From NCBI GenBank assembly GCA_051656645.1, contig JBOGCH010000014.1, positions 1-61,867 of the forward strand: DNA of 61,867 nucleotides. Reading direction: 5' to 3'. The notes under the pieces are model-generated. The model was not told where the DNA came from. It saw nothing but the letters and a program-made list of their open reading frames with translations, and ran no database searches. Source of the stretch: JBOGCH01 sp051656645. GTDB lineage: Bacteria > Bacteroidota > Bacteroidia > Bacteroidales > Marinifilaceae. Numbering within the stretch: the first letter of the stretch is position 1; each line of letters opens with the position of its first letter. Below are positions 8,903 through 17,526 of this stretch, piece by piece. The position numbers were made by a program, and so were the translations under genes.

Positions 8903-10465
8903 TCAAAATCGAATTCCTATTTGAGCTGCAACATTAGTCCGGTCACTGTTCTTTAATGCGCCTCTCATGGCTTTTTCATTTCTCCATGTAGCATTTGCAT
9001 AAAGTGCTATTCCTTTTTCAACTTGTATAATTCGCTTATATTGTAGTTGAGTATTCAAGCCTAATCTATCAGTACTATTAAACATTATATCCTCATCATA
9101 TATAGACTGCATACGCTCAAGATTAGACATTTCAGGTAACACCGCACCACTGTATTTTTCGCCATGACTCGTTTGTCCCAAATGTGCAACTAAACTAGCG
9201 CCAAATGAAACTGCATTTCGACCCCAATAAATATATTTATCGCCCGAGAACGATAATTTGGCAGTATTTTTCCAAGAATACATCTCTATCGGAAAAATGT
9301 AAAAGCTTTCCTTACGCATAATTATTTGCCCCACAGCCTCCAAATTCCATTTAGGTTGCCAATCAGTCATATTACGGTACAAATTGTAAGTAAACGTCCC
9401 TATTGCGTACTGACTACGATTGGTTTGACTTAAACCATATTGCACAATTTGACTAACACCATCCACATTCTCCGTTTGTTGCAAATTTTGATAGCCAATT
9501 CTATTAAAATATACTGCCTCTACTTTTAAATAATTACTCCAATTACGTTTATCAATACTGAGTTGCGACAAGCCTTTGTATATAACCGACTCACTCTCGC
9601 CCCCACGGTCCGTTAAAACCGTATTACGATAAACTTTTTGCTTCTCTGACACAACAGACAATTGTGTAAACCACTTTGTTCTATTATTAACTAATTCCAG
9701 CTGTGCAGCACCTCCATAACTGTTATCAGTATATTCGCGCATCATGGAACCGCCCGACGATATTTTTTGAGGAGTATAGTACCATAAGTAATTGTAATCA
9801 TAGCAAACATAAGTTGAGCCACTTCCATAAACTCTGGCATTTATCAGCTCTGAACGTTTACTATATATTGCATTTACCCCCACTTTTATATTTCTACCTC
9901 CAAATAACAATCCCGGACGAATATCAAAATCCATCAGAGTATTATGATTTCTTACATCCTTATCCTTTACATTATCCGCAACTTTATAATCGATACTTAA
10001 TCCTAAGGATACATTTTTACTTAAAGAATAGGCAAAAGCTCCATTAAGCAAATAGGTTTCTGTGGTTTGCTTTCCAGGAACGGAATCACACAGAGGGAAA
10101 GCGGTACTGTATGGCGAGAGCATATAATTCCACGCTACATCATGGCGCATTTTATTATTATAATCAAAGCTTCCGTAAATATATCCCTTTTTAAGTCTCT
10201 GGTATGAGTATGTTCCAATGCCAACCTGATTTTGGCGCTTTGCTTCGTCATAATTCCTCAACGACCCATAATCTATCCCATATGAAATTCTTGCATCAGA
10301 GAATGAACTCACGTCATTAAATACTAAACCCGCTGCATTATCGGACATAGCCCAACCATTGCGCTCAAGTATTCGCTGCTGAGTATAGAAACTTTTATTT
10401 ATATCTTGCGCCAAAGCCTTACCTAACATGAGGACAAATAGCAAAACAGATACTAATCTTTTCAT
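8903..10465 (-). CDS. Outer-membrane beta-barrel protein, DUF6850-like
   Basis: 520-residue secreted protein. A signal peptide (residues 1-19, ending LGKALA) precedes a sequence rich in alternating aromatic and polar strands, ending in IGIRF, a typical outer-membrane barrel terminus. The start codon overlaps the stop of the upstream DUF4876 gene by 4 bp (ATGA), so translation is probably coupled. It is the last gene of a TonB receptor, DUF4876, barrel operon. I assign the DUF6850 family from the gene order and general pattern, not from a search. Function is unknown; it may form a channel serving the receptor. Confidence 0.72.
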   Translation of the reverse strand: MKRLVSVLLFVLMLGKALAQDINKSFYTQQRILERNGWAMSDNAAGLVFNDVSSFSDARISYGIDYGSLRNYDEAKRQNQVGIGTYSYQRLKKGYIYGSFDYNNKMRHDVAWNYMLSPYSTAFPLCDSVPGKQTTETYLLNGAFAYSLSKNVSLGLSIDYKVADNVKDKDVRNHNTLMDFDIRPGLLFGGRNIKVGVNAIYSKRSELINARVYGSGSTYVCYDYNYLWYYTPQKISSGGSMMREYTDNSYGGAAQLELVNNRTKWFTQLSVVSEKQKVYRNTVLTDRGGESESVIYKGLSQLSIDKRNWSNYLKVEAVYFNRIGYQNLQQTENVDGVSQIVQYGLSQTNRSQYAIGTFTYNLYRNMTDWQPKWNLEAVGQIIMRKESFYIFPIEMYSWKNTAKLSFSGDKYIYWGRNAVSFGASLVAHLGQTSHGEKYSGAVLPEMSNLERMQSIYDEDIMFNSTDRLGLNTQLQYKRIIQVEKGIALYANATWRNEKAMRGALKNSDRTNVAAQIGIRF

Positions 10466-11649
10466 TTTGCTTCTCCTTTTAATGTTGGTGTTACTAATTC
10501 AAAATCCTCCGAAGAATTGTTCGTATCCATATAAACAATACGTCCATCTTTAGTGCTTTCTTGCTTACGATGTACCGCTATACCGGTATAATTATCTTTT
10601 TGCGATATGTATCCCGCATCCACCATAGATGTTAAGCGTTTATGTACATTCGATTTTCCATTTGCACATTCCACGCCGTCAATTACCCACTCCTGTGGCA
10701 CCATCACATACTCCTTTTTATCGGATGCATTACCTGGATTTTTTCCTATATTCTCCTTCCTATCAAAGAATGTATTATCATCGTTATTTATTCTAAATAA
10801 TATTATCGCTGATCCTGTTAAGGCCAATGTAAACTTATTGAGCGTTCCTTTACAAGAAACTAAATGTAATGGCATTACACCAAAAGATGGCACCTCCATA
10901 TTGGATGAAAACCTTTCATTCCAAAAAGCATAGTTTACTTTTGACAAGTTAATAGATTTTGGATGTCTATCCTTATGGTTCACAGCATTTGCGGCAATCG
11001 TTATTTCTTGTCCCGGCTCCAATACAATATCACTGCCTTTGCCTGGAAACTGCCATATTGCATCTTGTACAGGCAAAAGTCCCTTGTATTTCTCGTCGGT
11101 CATAAACGCAGAAAGATTATTAGACGTAGCCGGATATACTAAACCTAGACATAAACTATCTAAAGCTACAGGATAATCACCATTGTTGTACAATACAATG
11201 TATTGATCATTTAAATACCCCTTACCAGCCTCCGTATAACAACCACTATAATACACTTCTTTAATTATGGGCTGCCTAATGGGAGCTGCAGCCATTAGCA
11301 GTGTATCAGAAACAATATCATTGGTATTATTTACAAGCACACGTTCACGTCGTCCATTATATACAACTTTAAAATTCCTATGCTGCGCCACAACATTATA
11401 GAACCCATATTCTACATTGACGCATAAATCGCCATAAGCATCAGCATATGCCACATAATTTAACCCATTTGTCTGGTTAACTACAGATACTTTAATACCC
11501 TCACTTGCAGGCGATTCCTCTCTCAAATCTCCCGTCTCTCCCTCTAGCTTTACATGCAATTTAATTGTTCCATAATCCTGCTTATCCGAGATGCAAGCCA
11601 CCATAACAAACAAAACAACGAGAGATAATATTTTTACAATTAGTTTCAT
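10462..11649 (-). CDS. DUF4876-like surface or periplasmic lipoprotein
   Basis: 395-residue lipoprotein with signal and lipobox FVMVAC at the N terminus. The first part resembles a carboxypeptidase-regulatory or Ig-like beta fold (a residue run giving KLHVKLEGE). The middle (about 125-250) looks like a lamin-tail-type fold in which the chain discusses neither catalytic nor haem motifs. It lies between a TonB-dependent receptor (6 bp upstream) and a barrel protein (4-bp overlap), which suggests a receptor-associated binding or accessory role. DUF4876 is assigned from context and overall pattern. Confidence 0.72.
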   Translation of the reverse strand: MKLIVKILSLVVLFVMVACISDKQDYGTIKLHVKLEGETGDLREESPASEGIKVSVVNQTNGLNYVAYADAYGDLCVNVEYGFYNVVAQHRNFKVVYNGRRERVLVNNTNDIVSDTLLMAAAPIRQPIIKEVYYSGCYTEAGKGYLNDQYIVLYNNGDYPVALDSLCLGLVYPATSNNLSAFMTDEKYKGLLPVQDAIWQFPGKGSDIVLEPGQEITIAANAVNHKDRHPKSINLSKVNYAFWNERFSSNMEVPSFGVMPLHLVSCKGTLNKFTLALTGSAIILFRINNDDNTFFDRKENIGKNPGNASDKKEYVMVPQEWVIDGVECANGKSNVHKRLTSMVDAGYISQKDNYTGIAVHRKQESTKDGRIVYMDTNNSSEDFELVTPTLKGEAK

Positions 11650-11655
11650 ACTTCT

Positions 11656-14478
11656 TTAAAATCGTATATTAAGTTCTCCACCAAAACTTATACCCGAGTT
11701 TAATCTCGAATAGTATTTAGCCGCTTCTGAAAAATGAGAGGGACGAATATTCAACATATTATTAGCATAAAACGATAGTTGTGTCCATCTCCCCATTTCC
11801 TTTGTTAGTCTCATATTAAGCATACAATAAGGCGATACTCGTTCTTTTAGATAGGTTGTCTTCACAACACTCCTCACCATACGTCCCATATCGTTATCCA
11901 TAGCGTGCTCCTCCGTAAATTGAGATATATTGCCATCCAAATCCATATAGGCCATCGGATATATATATTTTTCGTTATCCGCATCTTTGGCTACATTACC
12001 ATATACAATCTCACCATCTTTATTTTTCATAACAATGGCACTCTGTTTATTGGTTTCGTAAAGCCTTTGTTGAGTTTCGTTCCACACCATTTGCAGCGTT
12101 GTGGACACAATAAACCGCACGGAAGGGATATGCGTAACTAATCGGAAATTTGATGATAGTCGCTCCGTTATTGTTCCATTGTTACTTCCTTGCCCCGCAA
12201 GATAGATTCCCATATATGGATAATCTTTGCCTTGCAGCATGCCTCCAACGTAGTTAATTTCAGGCACATCATTTATTCGCCTAATATATAAGTAAGTACC
12301 GTCTACCAACAATGTACTTGAAAGCTGCGGTATTCTACCAACATTAATTGTATATTCAACACCCCATTTTTCCTGTTTCACTGCATTTGTGGGCCTCATA
12401 TATCCGGCAAATGTTTTATTTTCCTGATATTCCAATAAATTTTCTCCTATCATTAATTGCCCATTTACGTAGGTTGGCATCTCAGTACTCCCGGCTGGCT
12501 GGGTGTAAACACGATAGTTCATTGGAGCTCCCCAACGTGTAAAAGCGTACCCATTACGTAATTTCTCATTAAAGTAGACTATTGATATATCTCGTTTTAA
12601 AAAAGTAAAATCAATACCAACTTCAGTATTAGTACTTTTAGCTATTTGAAGATCTCTATTTTCGGTATCAAACTTTGCTGTTGTCATAACAACCATGGAT
12701 TGCTTAGTATCCTCATTATTGTACACATACGCTTGCTTGTCGGCGTATGACGCATCGGGATAAAAATGTACTAGCGTTGGCAATTTATACTGAATTCCCC
12801 ACCCTCCTCGTATAGACAACTTATTACGCGAGCCATTAAAACAACCTAATCTTGCGTTTATACGCGGTTCTAATAAAGGATTAAAATCATAACGAGGTGC
12901 TTTTAACTCCGTTACGCGTAAACCTAGAATAGTTTCAAAATATCTGAGTGATAATTTATTTTCAACAAAGCCAATATAATGTGCAACAGATGGAATTTCG
13001 TTGAAGCTTCGAGGTCGCATATATTGTGATGGAGGTGTTGCAAAATCGTATATTTTACCATCCCCCTTATTCGTATTCCTCACATATTCAGCTCCTATAG
13101 AAACCTTATTAAAACCACTACCTATGCCAAAAACTTTATTTGCAATTATCTGCCCATTCACATCAATTGGTTTACCGTCTATTGTCATATCGCTATAGTA
13201 CTCATGTGGTAACAATATCCCTTCATGCTCCCCAACCCCAACAAATGACGTATTGGGAAGTCTTACATTTGAATGCCAAACTTTTTCCCTTGTAAATTGT
13301 TTTTGTCTTGAGTAATTCATTTTATACTCAAGCGAAGTTAATATTCCTTTGTTACAAAGTAACTCCCCAAACAACGATGCTGTTAATTGTCCTTTCTGAG
13401 ACTCAAAACGTTCAGCCGTAAGCTTATCCTTATCCGCCTTCTTTATATCCTCTATTTGAACATACCGTAATCGGCCATTCAAATCCAACGTTCCTATGGA
13501 TAACTCCCAACCTTGTGAGTAACTTATCTGTGCAGAGTATCTATTAAATGCCATTGACGGGCTTCGTTTATCGGCATAAGCTTTAGCGTAATCCACTGCT
13601 ACATTCAGAAATGAATTATTGGCAGCTAATGCAAAACCTTTTGTCAATGAAACTTGTTTTGTATTAGGATCAATTTTCAGTTTTGCATTAAGCGGCATTT
13701 TACCTTTCTGTGTATGCACTAATACCGTTCCTCCCGTCAAATTTCCGTATTTTGCAGGTAAAACACCTTTCAATACCTCTACGGACTCCACATTATCCAT
13801 TGGGATTAAACGTGTATCAAATCCCTCTGCAACTGTTGACATATAATCACCGCCAATATCAAACATTGAAGTTAATTGCAAATTAGCGTCGTTGTTCTGA
13901 ATTACACCGTCAATCATTATTGAATTACCAAGTGATGACATTCTGTTAAATGAAGCGGTTTCACGAATTAAAAGCTGAGTAATTGAAGTTAATGACTGAT
14001 TTGTTGTCATTCCACCAGGCAATAATTGCATCACGTTAGATAATGTATTCCCTTGCAAATGCTCTAATGCCATACTACCAATAATTGAAGAAGTATGAAT
14101 ACTGCTATTTTTTAGTGCCGTAACATTTACCTGTTCTAAAGACAAGGACGTGGGTACCAAGCGTATAATTACACTATCGGAAAGACTGGTAACTCTAGCC
14201 ACAGTTTGTTCATACCCCAAGCTTCTTATATTAATATTATAAGTACTTGCAGGAATTCCCGATATAAAAAACTCTCCTTTCTCATTTGTCATTGTGCGTA
14301 GATCAACGTCAGCCAGCTGTACAAATGCATATACTACTGGCTCCTCCGTAAAAGCATCCACTACTTTACCATAAATAGGCTGTACGGATATTGCTTTTTC
14401 GGCACTCAACTTTAAAGAAAAACACAACAACAATAAGCTATGCAAAATACATTGCCTTACTGTAAATCTTAATATCAT
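11656..14478 (-). CDS. TonB-dependent outer-membrane receptor
   Basis: 940-residue receptor: signal peptide (about 1-26), an N-terminal carboxypeptidase-regulatory-like domain (about 33-110, starting YGKVVDAFTEEP), a plug domain (about 130-255, containing IPMDNVESVEVLKGVLPAKYG), and a 22-strand-type barrel ending GELNIRF. It is the first gene of a three-gene operon. It lacks the SusC signature and no SusD partner is present, so it belongs to the general cargo receptors rather than the glycan type. The substrate is unknown; iron or another metal complex is possible but not shown. Confidence 0.9.
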   Translation of the reverse strand: MILRFTVRQCILHSLLLLCFSLKLSAEKAISVQPIYGKVVDAFTEEPVVYAFVQLADVDLRTMTNEKGEFFISGIPASTYNINIRSLGYEQTVARVTSLSDSVIIRLVPTSLSLEQVNVTALKNSSIHTSSIIGSMALEHLQGNTLSNVMQLLPGGMTTNQSLTSITQLLIRETASFNRMSSLGNSIMIDGVIQNNDANLQLTSMFDIGGDYMSTVAEGFDTRLIPMDNVESVEVLKGVLPAKYGNLTGGTVLVHTQKGKMPLNAKLKIDPNTKQVSLTKGFALAANNSFLNVAVDYAKAYADKRSPSMAFNRYSAQISYSQGWELSIGTLDLNGRLRYVQIEDIKKADKDKLTAERFESQKGQLTASLFGELLCNKGILTSLEYKMNYSRQKQFTREKVWHSNVRLPNTSFVGVGEHEGILLPHEYYSDMTIDGKPIDVNGQIIANKVFGIGSGFNKVSIGAEYVRNTNKGDGKIYDFATPPSQYMRPRSFNEIPSVAHYIGFVENKLSLRYFETILGLRVTELKAPRYDFNPLLEPRINARLGCFNGSRNKLSIRGGWGIQYKLPTLVHFYPDASYADKQAYVYNNEDTKQSMVVMTTAKFDTENRDLQIAKSTNTEVGIDFTFLKRDISIVYFNEKLRNGYAFTRWGAPMNYRVYTQPAGSTEMPTYVNGQLMIGENLLEYQENKTFAGYMRPTNAVKQEKWGVEYTINVGRIPQLSSTLLVDGTYLYIRRINDVPEINYVGGMLQGKDYPYMGIYLAGQGSNNGTITERLSSNFRLVTHIPSVRFIVSTTLQMVWNETQQRLYETNKQSAIVMKNKDGEIVYGNVAKDADNEKYIYPMAYMDLDGNISQFTEEHAMDNDMGRMVRSVVKTTYLKERVSPYCMLNMRLTKEMGRWTQLSFYANNMLNIRPSHFSEAAKYYSRLNSGISFGGELNIRF

Positions 14479-14689
14479 TACGATACTTTAAATTATTATA
14501 CACCACTAACACACCACGTATTATACTGAAATACAGCAAACATAACATTACGCCGAAAATTAATGTATTATCTATATTCCAAACATCAAAGATAATACGA
14601 TCATTAAATATATTAATGCAATGATGTATTTTTTATCGTTTTTTACATATTTCGTAGTAAATAAAAGATTTACTCTAATTTCATTTTTA

Positions 14690-14697
14690 TAATTTTG
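14690..14697 (+). promoter_or_regulatory. Possible -7 box for the small outer-membrane protein gene
   Basis: TAATTTTG matches TAnnTTTG exactly and lies 39 bp before the ATG at 14736. No good TTTG -33 element stands at the usual distance. This is a motif match only. Confidence 0.4.
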
Positions 14698-14735
14698 CCT
14701 CATTATAATAAACATATTCATAAGTAAAAAAAATT

Positions 14736-15209
14736 ATGTCCATGAAAAGAAAATTATTTATCTTACTTAGCATTGTATCATTACTTTTTATTAATGATAA
14801 AGCACAAGCACAATATTACAAACAAGCAGTAGGTGCAACTTTAGGCGTTGAAATGGGTGCTTCATATAAAGTATTCTTAGATCGTAACGGAGCAATTGAA
14901 ACCAATTTTGGCTACAACATTCACCGCCACGGAATCATGTTCTCGGCTGTGTACCAATACCACATCCCGGTTATTGATCACTTATCATTCTATGCGGGTG
15001 GAGGTTTTAACTTAGGTGCACAATTTCTAGGCCACCATCATTATCGTCACCATGCACGCTTTGCAATTGGTATTGACCCAACTGTTGGTTTTGAATACAG
15101 AGTTCCAACTGCACCTCTTGTATTTGCCGTTGATTATAGACCAAATATCAACTTTAATAAATACTCAAACTGGAATCTTGCAGCTTTCAAAATTCGCTAC
15201 ATTTTCTAA
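14736..15209 (+). CDS. Small secreted outer-membrane beta-barrel protein
   Basis: 157-residue protein with a clear signal peptide (MKRKLFILLS... cleaved after AQA). Alternating strand pattern, glycine-rich turns and the terminal KIRYIF suggest an 8-strand barrel. An unusual histidine cluster (GHHHYRHHARF, about residues 110-120) probably lies in a loop and could bind metal. The ATG two codons downstream (14742) is an equally good start. It stands alone between a -7-like box and a strong terminator. No specific family was recognised. Confidence 0.8.
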   Translation: MSMKRKLFILLSIVSLLFINDKAQAQYYKQAVGATLGVEMGASYKVFLDRNGAIETNFGYNIHRHGIMFSAVYQYHIPVIDHLSFYAGGGFNLGAQFLGHHHYRHHARFAIGIDPTVGFEYRVPTAPLVFAVDYRPNINFNKYSNWNLAAFKIRYIF

Positions 15210-15215
15210 TTGAAT

Positions 15216-15279
15216 ATTATCACATATAGTAAAAGGAGCTTTATCGGTTGATAAGGCTCCTTTTACTATATGTGATAAT
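15216..15279. terminator. Bidirectional stem-loop terminator
   Basis: 30-bp arms (15216-15245 and 15250-15279) with one G-T type mismatch flank a 4-base loop. It begins 7 bp after the stop codon of the small barrel gene and contains AAAAGGAGC and GCTCCTTTT. It separates convergent genes. Confidence 0.8.
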
Positions 15280-15436
15280 TATTAAACGCTTACCATTGCA
15301 AACAAAGTATAAAGCACAAGTATACATTTAATATCCAAATTGTTACCAACTATTCATGGTCAACTAATTTCATAATATAGTACTACGTATCGTAAACAAA
15401 GCAATATACTATAAGGGCAAACAATATAATAACGTC

Positions 15437-16228
15437 TTATCCTGCCCAATCAGCTACAACAACTCTTGAGATTAAAGCTGCGCAATTACCATTTAATTTT
15501 ATTTTATAGCGTTTACCACGTTCAATTTTATTTGGCAAAGTAACATTTACTATATTCTGGTTACCTCCCCATTTTACAAATAAGGTAACGACTATTGGTG
15601 TTGAAAACGATTCATAAAGATAAACCATTTCTCTAACCGAACGCGATGTATTTAACTTCATCGTATCTGTAACATACTGCACATCAACAGGCATATCATT
15701 ATTTCCCGGCATAACATAACTTTTATTCGCCATTCCCTCAATAATACACGAGTCAAGGAGTATATTTGACGAATCGTCCAACACAACATCTATACACGCC
15801 ACTCCGCTCTTTAGCATTACATTTTGCGTAAAAGCAATATTTTCTATCTGTAACTTTCCCGTATAAAATGGCTGAACTACACCCTTAACCATGCCGGTAA
15901 CACATGAATTTAATTGCCCTTGAGTTGCTAAACCGGTTACGGGTGCGCTTTCTGACCAAACAACACAAATCTCATCTTTTGTATTACCTATAATACTTAG
16001 GTTGAACTTGCCTTTATCGTCAGGAATTATTCCTTGAGTAAACATTTTAAGACGGGACTCTTCAAACAAGAAGAAGGAAAGAAACGCATTATCCATAGTT
16101 TGCCGTGGCAGACTATCACTTCGCATTATGCATGACATGGTATGCGCGACAGTCGTCTCTACCCGTTCCACCTGCGTGGAACAGGCTAAACAAAGCAAAA
16201 TATTAAGATAAAAAAATATTTGTTTCAC
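15437..16228 (-). CDS. Fimbrillin/FimB-Mfa2-like lipoprotein (tentative)
   Basis: 263-residue lipoprotein with signal and lipobox CLACS. The body has two beta-rich halves, and the C terminus (residues about 225-263) ends in an ISRVVVADW pattern like those closing fimbrillin-type domains of Bacteroidales. No catalytic motif is seen. It stands alone and no other pilus gene is near. Either a minor fimbrial anchor or an unrelated beta-sandwich surface lipoprotein is possible. Confidence 0.5.
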   Translation of the reverse strand: MKQIFFYLNILLCLACSTQVERVETTVAHTMSCIMRSDSLPRQTMDNAFLSFFLFEESRLKMFTQGIIPDDKGKFNLSIIGNTKDEICVVWSESAPVTGLATQGQLNSCVTGMVKGVVQPFYTGKLQIENIAFTQNVMLKSGVACIDVVLDDSSNILLDSCIIEGMANKSYVMPGNNDMPVDVQYVTDTMKLNTSRSVREMVYLYESFSTPIVVTLFVKWGGNQNIVNVTLPNKIERGKRYKIKLNGNCAALISRVVVADWAG

Positions 16229-16543
16229 AATAAGTTTAAATTTATTGCAAAAATAAAGAATATTAATAAATACACAACACTTTTAGTACAATATTCTACG
16301 TCCAAAACATAAGTAATTTATTATCATCATCATAGCATCCACCACAGAATATTAAACGCCAACATGGAAAATTTAATTATTCCCACAGAACACTCTCTAT
16401 AACAACATGTTTATACAAAAGTACACACATTTAAATTAAAAATATCTCCTGCAACTCAGCATGAAAAATATGAAGCTTATTTTAAAATAAACACAAGGCT
16501 TTTTACAAAAAAGTAAGTTAATACGCATTGTAATTGCTCCTTC
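16229..16543. other. Intergenic, no gene recognised
   Basis: AT-rich stretch between the start of the fimbrillin-like gene and the repeat element. I see no open frame of interest, RNA gene or terminator here. It must hold the promoter of the minus-strand lipoprotein gene, but no clear consensus was found. Confidence 0.5.
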
Positions 16544-16668
16544 TCCTCTTGGGGGTTTCGACTAGGTTACGACAGGGTTTCGACTAGGTTTCGACTACTA
16601 TTTGGGTATCATACTAGTCGAAACCTTGCCGTAACCTAGTAGAAACCTAGTCGAAACCCACAAGAGGA
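16544..16668. repeat. Complete inverted 4+4 array of 11-bp units, family A
   Basis: Left arm: four units GGGTTTCGACT (16553), AGGTTACGACA (16564), GGGTTTCGACT (16575), AGGTTTCGACT (16586-16596). Spacer of 19 bp. Right arm: AGTCGAAACCT (16616), TGCCGTAACCT, AGTAGAAACCT, AGTCGAAACCC (to 16659). The ends TCCTCTTG (16544) and CAAGAGGA (to 16668) are inverted copies. Innermost and outermost units pair perfectly, the two middle pairs do not. It lies between two minus-strand genes and contains no frame. Repeat type is unknown; a REP/MITE-like element or protein-binding array is inferred. Confidence 0.9.
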
Positions 16669-16685
16669 CTATGCGGAGTTTCAGA

Positions 16686-16832
16686 TTACTTTAAGCGTAT
16701 ACCCATTTTGTGTAAGGCATAAAATACATCTCTACCCAAAAAGTAATAGAACAAATTGCGCATTTGTTTTTTAAAGGAACTTACCACCTGAGTAACAGGT
16801 TTGCAGGCGTTTCCATCTAAACACCTTATTGT
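16686..16832 (-). pseudogene. Short protein-like open frame after ygfA (remnant or small gene)
   Basis: On the minus strand, 48 codons are open from just after an in-frame TAA (16833-16835) to a TAA at 16686-16688. There is no ATG at the 5' end. The only internal ATG (16761-16763) would give a 25-residue peptide, MRNLFYYFLGRDV..., ending GIRLK; a GTG lies further upstream. The composition looks protein-like, with a basic, aromatic-rich C-terminal part. It follows the 5-formyl-THF cyclo-ligase stop by about 10 bp. It may be the tail of a decayed gene or a leaderless small protein. No family recognised. Confidence 0.3.
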
Positions 16833-16843
16833 TTAATCACAAT

Positions 16844-17410
16844 TTAACACAGAAAGAATATTTCACTTTCCGTTACTAACGTATTCATTGGTATGTCGTG
16901 CGCATCGACAGGAACTTCTGCTTGCAATTGAAAATCAAAACAAATGCCTATTTTCTCTGCCTTGATATTTTGTAATAGTTTGTCATAATAGCCTTTCCCT
17001 CTTCCCATACGGTTACCCATTATGTCAAATGCAACACCGGGAACAATTATCATGTCAAGTACTGACAAATCGGTCAATTCTGGGGTAGTAGGCTCCGCAA
17101 CATTAAAACGGTTGTCCACTTTCATCCTATTTTCGCCTTCGAAAGGTTTGATTTTTAAATCAGTCCCATCAATACATGGCAAATAAATACGTTTCTTTTT
17201 ATACCATTTCTTTATAAAGGATTGTGTTTGGACTTCATCCGGCAAAGCCCAATAACATAGGATATTTTTAGCATTTTTAAAAGCATCTGTTTTTTCCAAA
17301 TTTGCCATTATTTGCAATGAATTTTCCTCAATAAATTGCTTAGTAACCTGCTGTTTTAGCAGCTTCACTGTATGTCTCAGCTCTTTCTTATCCATAAATA
17401 TCAATTTCAT
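16844..17410 (-). CDS. ygfA: 5-formyltetrahydrofolate cyclo-ligase
   Basis: Converts 5-formyl-THF to 5,10-methenyl-THF using ATP, recycling a folate storage form in the cytoplasm. The family signature MGRGKGYYDKLL is intact near residue 140, preceded by VPGVAFD. At 188 residues it has normal length. The ATG at 17395 (MDKKELRHTVK) matches the usual family start better than the one at 17410, but both are possible. It is divergent from the NAD synthetase gene across a 116-bp gap. Confidence 0.93.
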   Translation of the reverse strand: MKLIFMDKKELRHTVKLLKQQVTKQFIEENSLQIMANLEKTDAFKNAKNILCYWALPDEVQTQSFIKKWYKKKRIYLPCIDGTDLKIKPFEGENRMKVDNRFNVAEPTTPELTDLSVLDMIIVPGVAFDIMGNRMGRGKGYYDKLLQNIKAEKIGICFDFQLQAEVPVDAHDIPMNTLVTESEIFFLC

Positions 17411-17526
17411 AGTTTATTACAAATTTACAAAATTGAAATAAGATAATATCTTTTTCAAAGTAATTATCGTACTTTTACGGCACTCAGTTTAAGAGTAATT
17501 ATGTAAAATATCATACACGTAAAATT

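Noticed and set aside
16544..16668. 11-bp repeats as a CRISPR array
   Set aside because: Units are contiguous, 11 bp long and without unique spacers, and the two arms are inverted. No cas gene is present.
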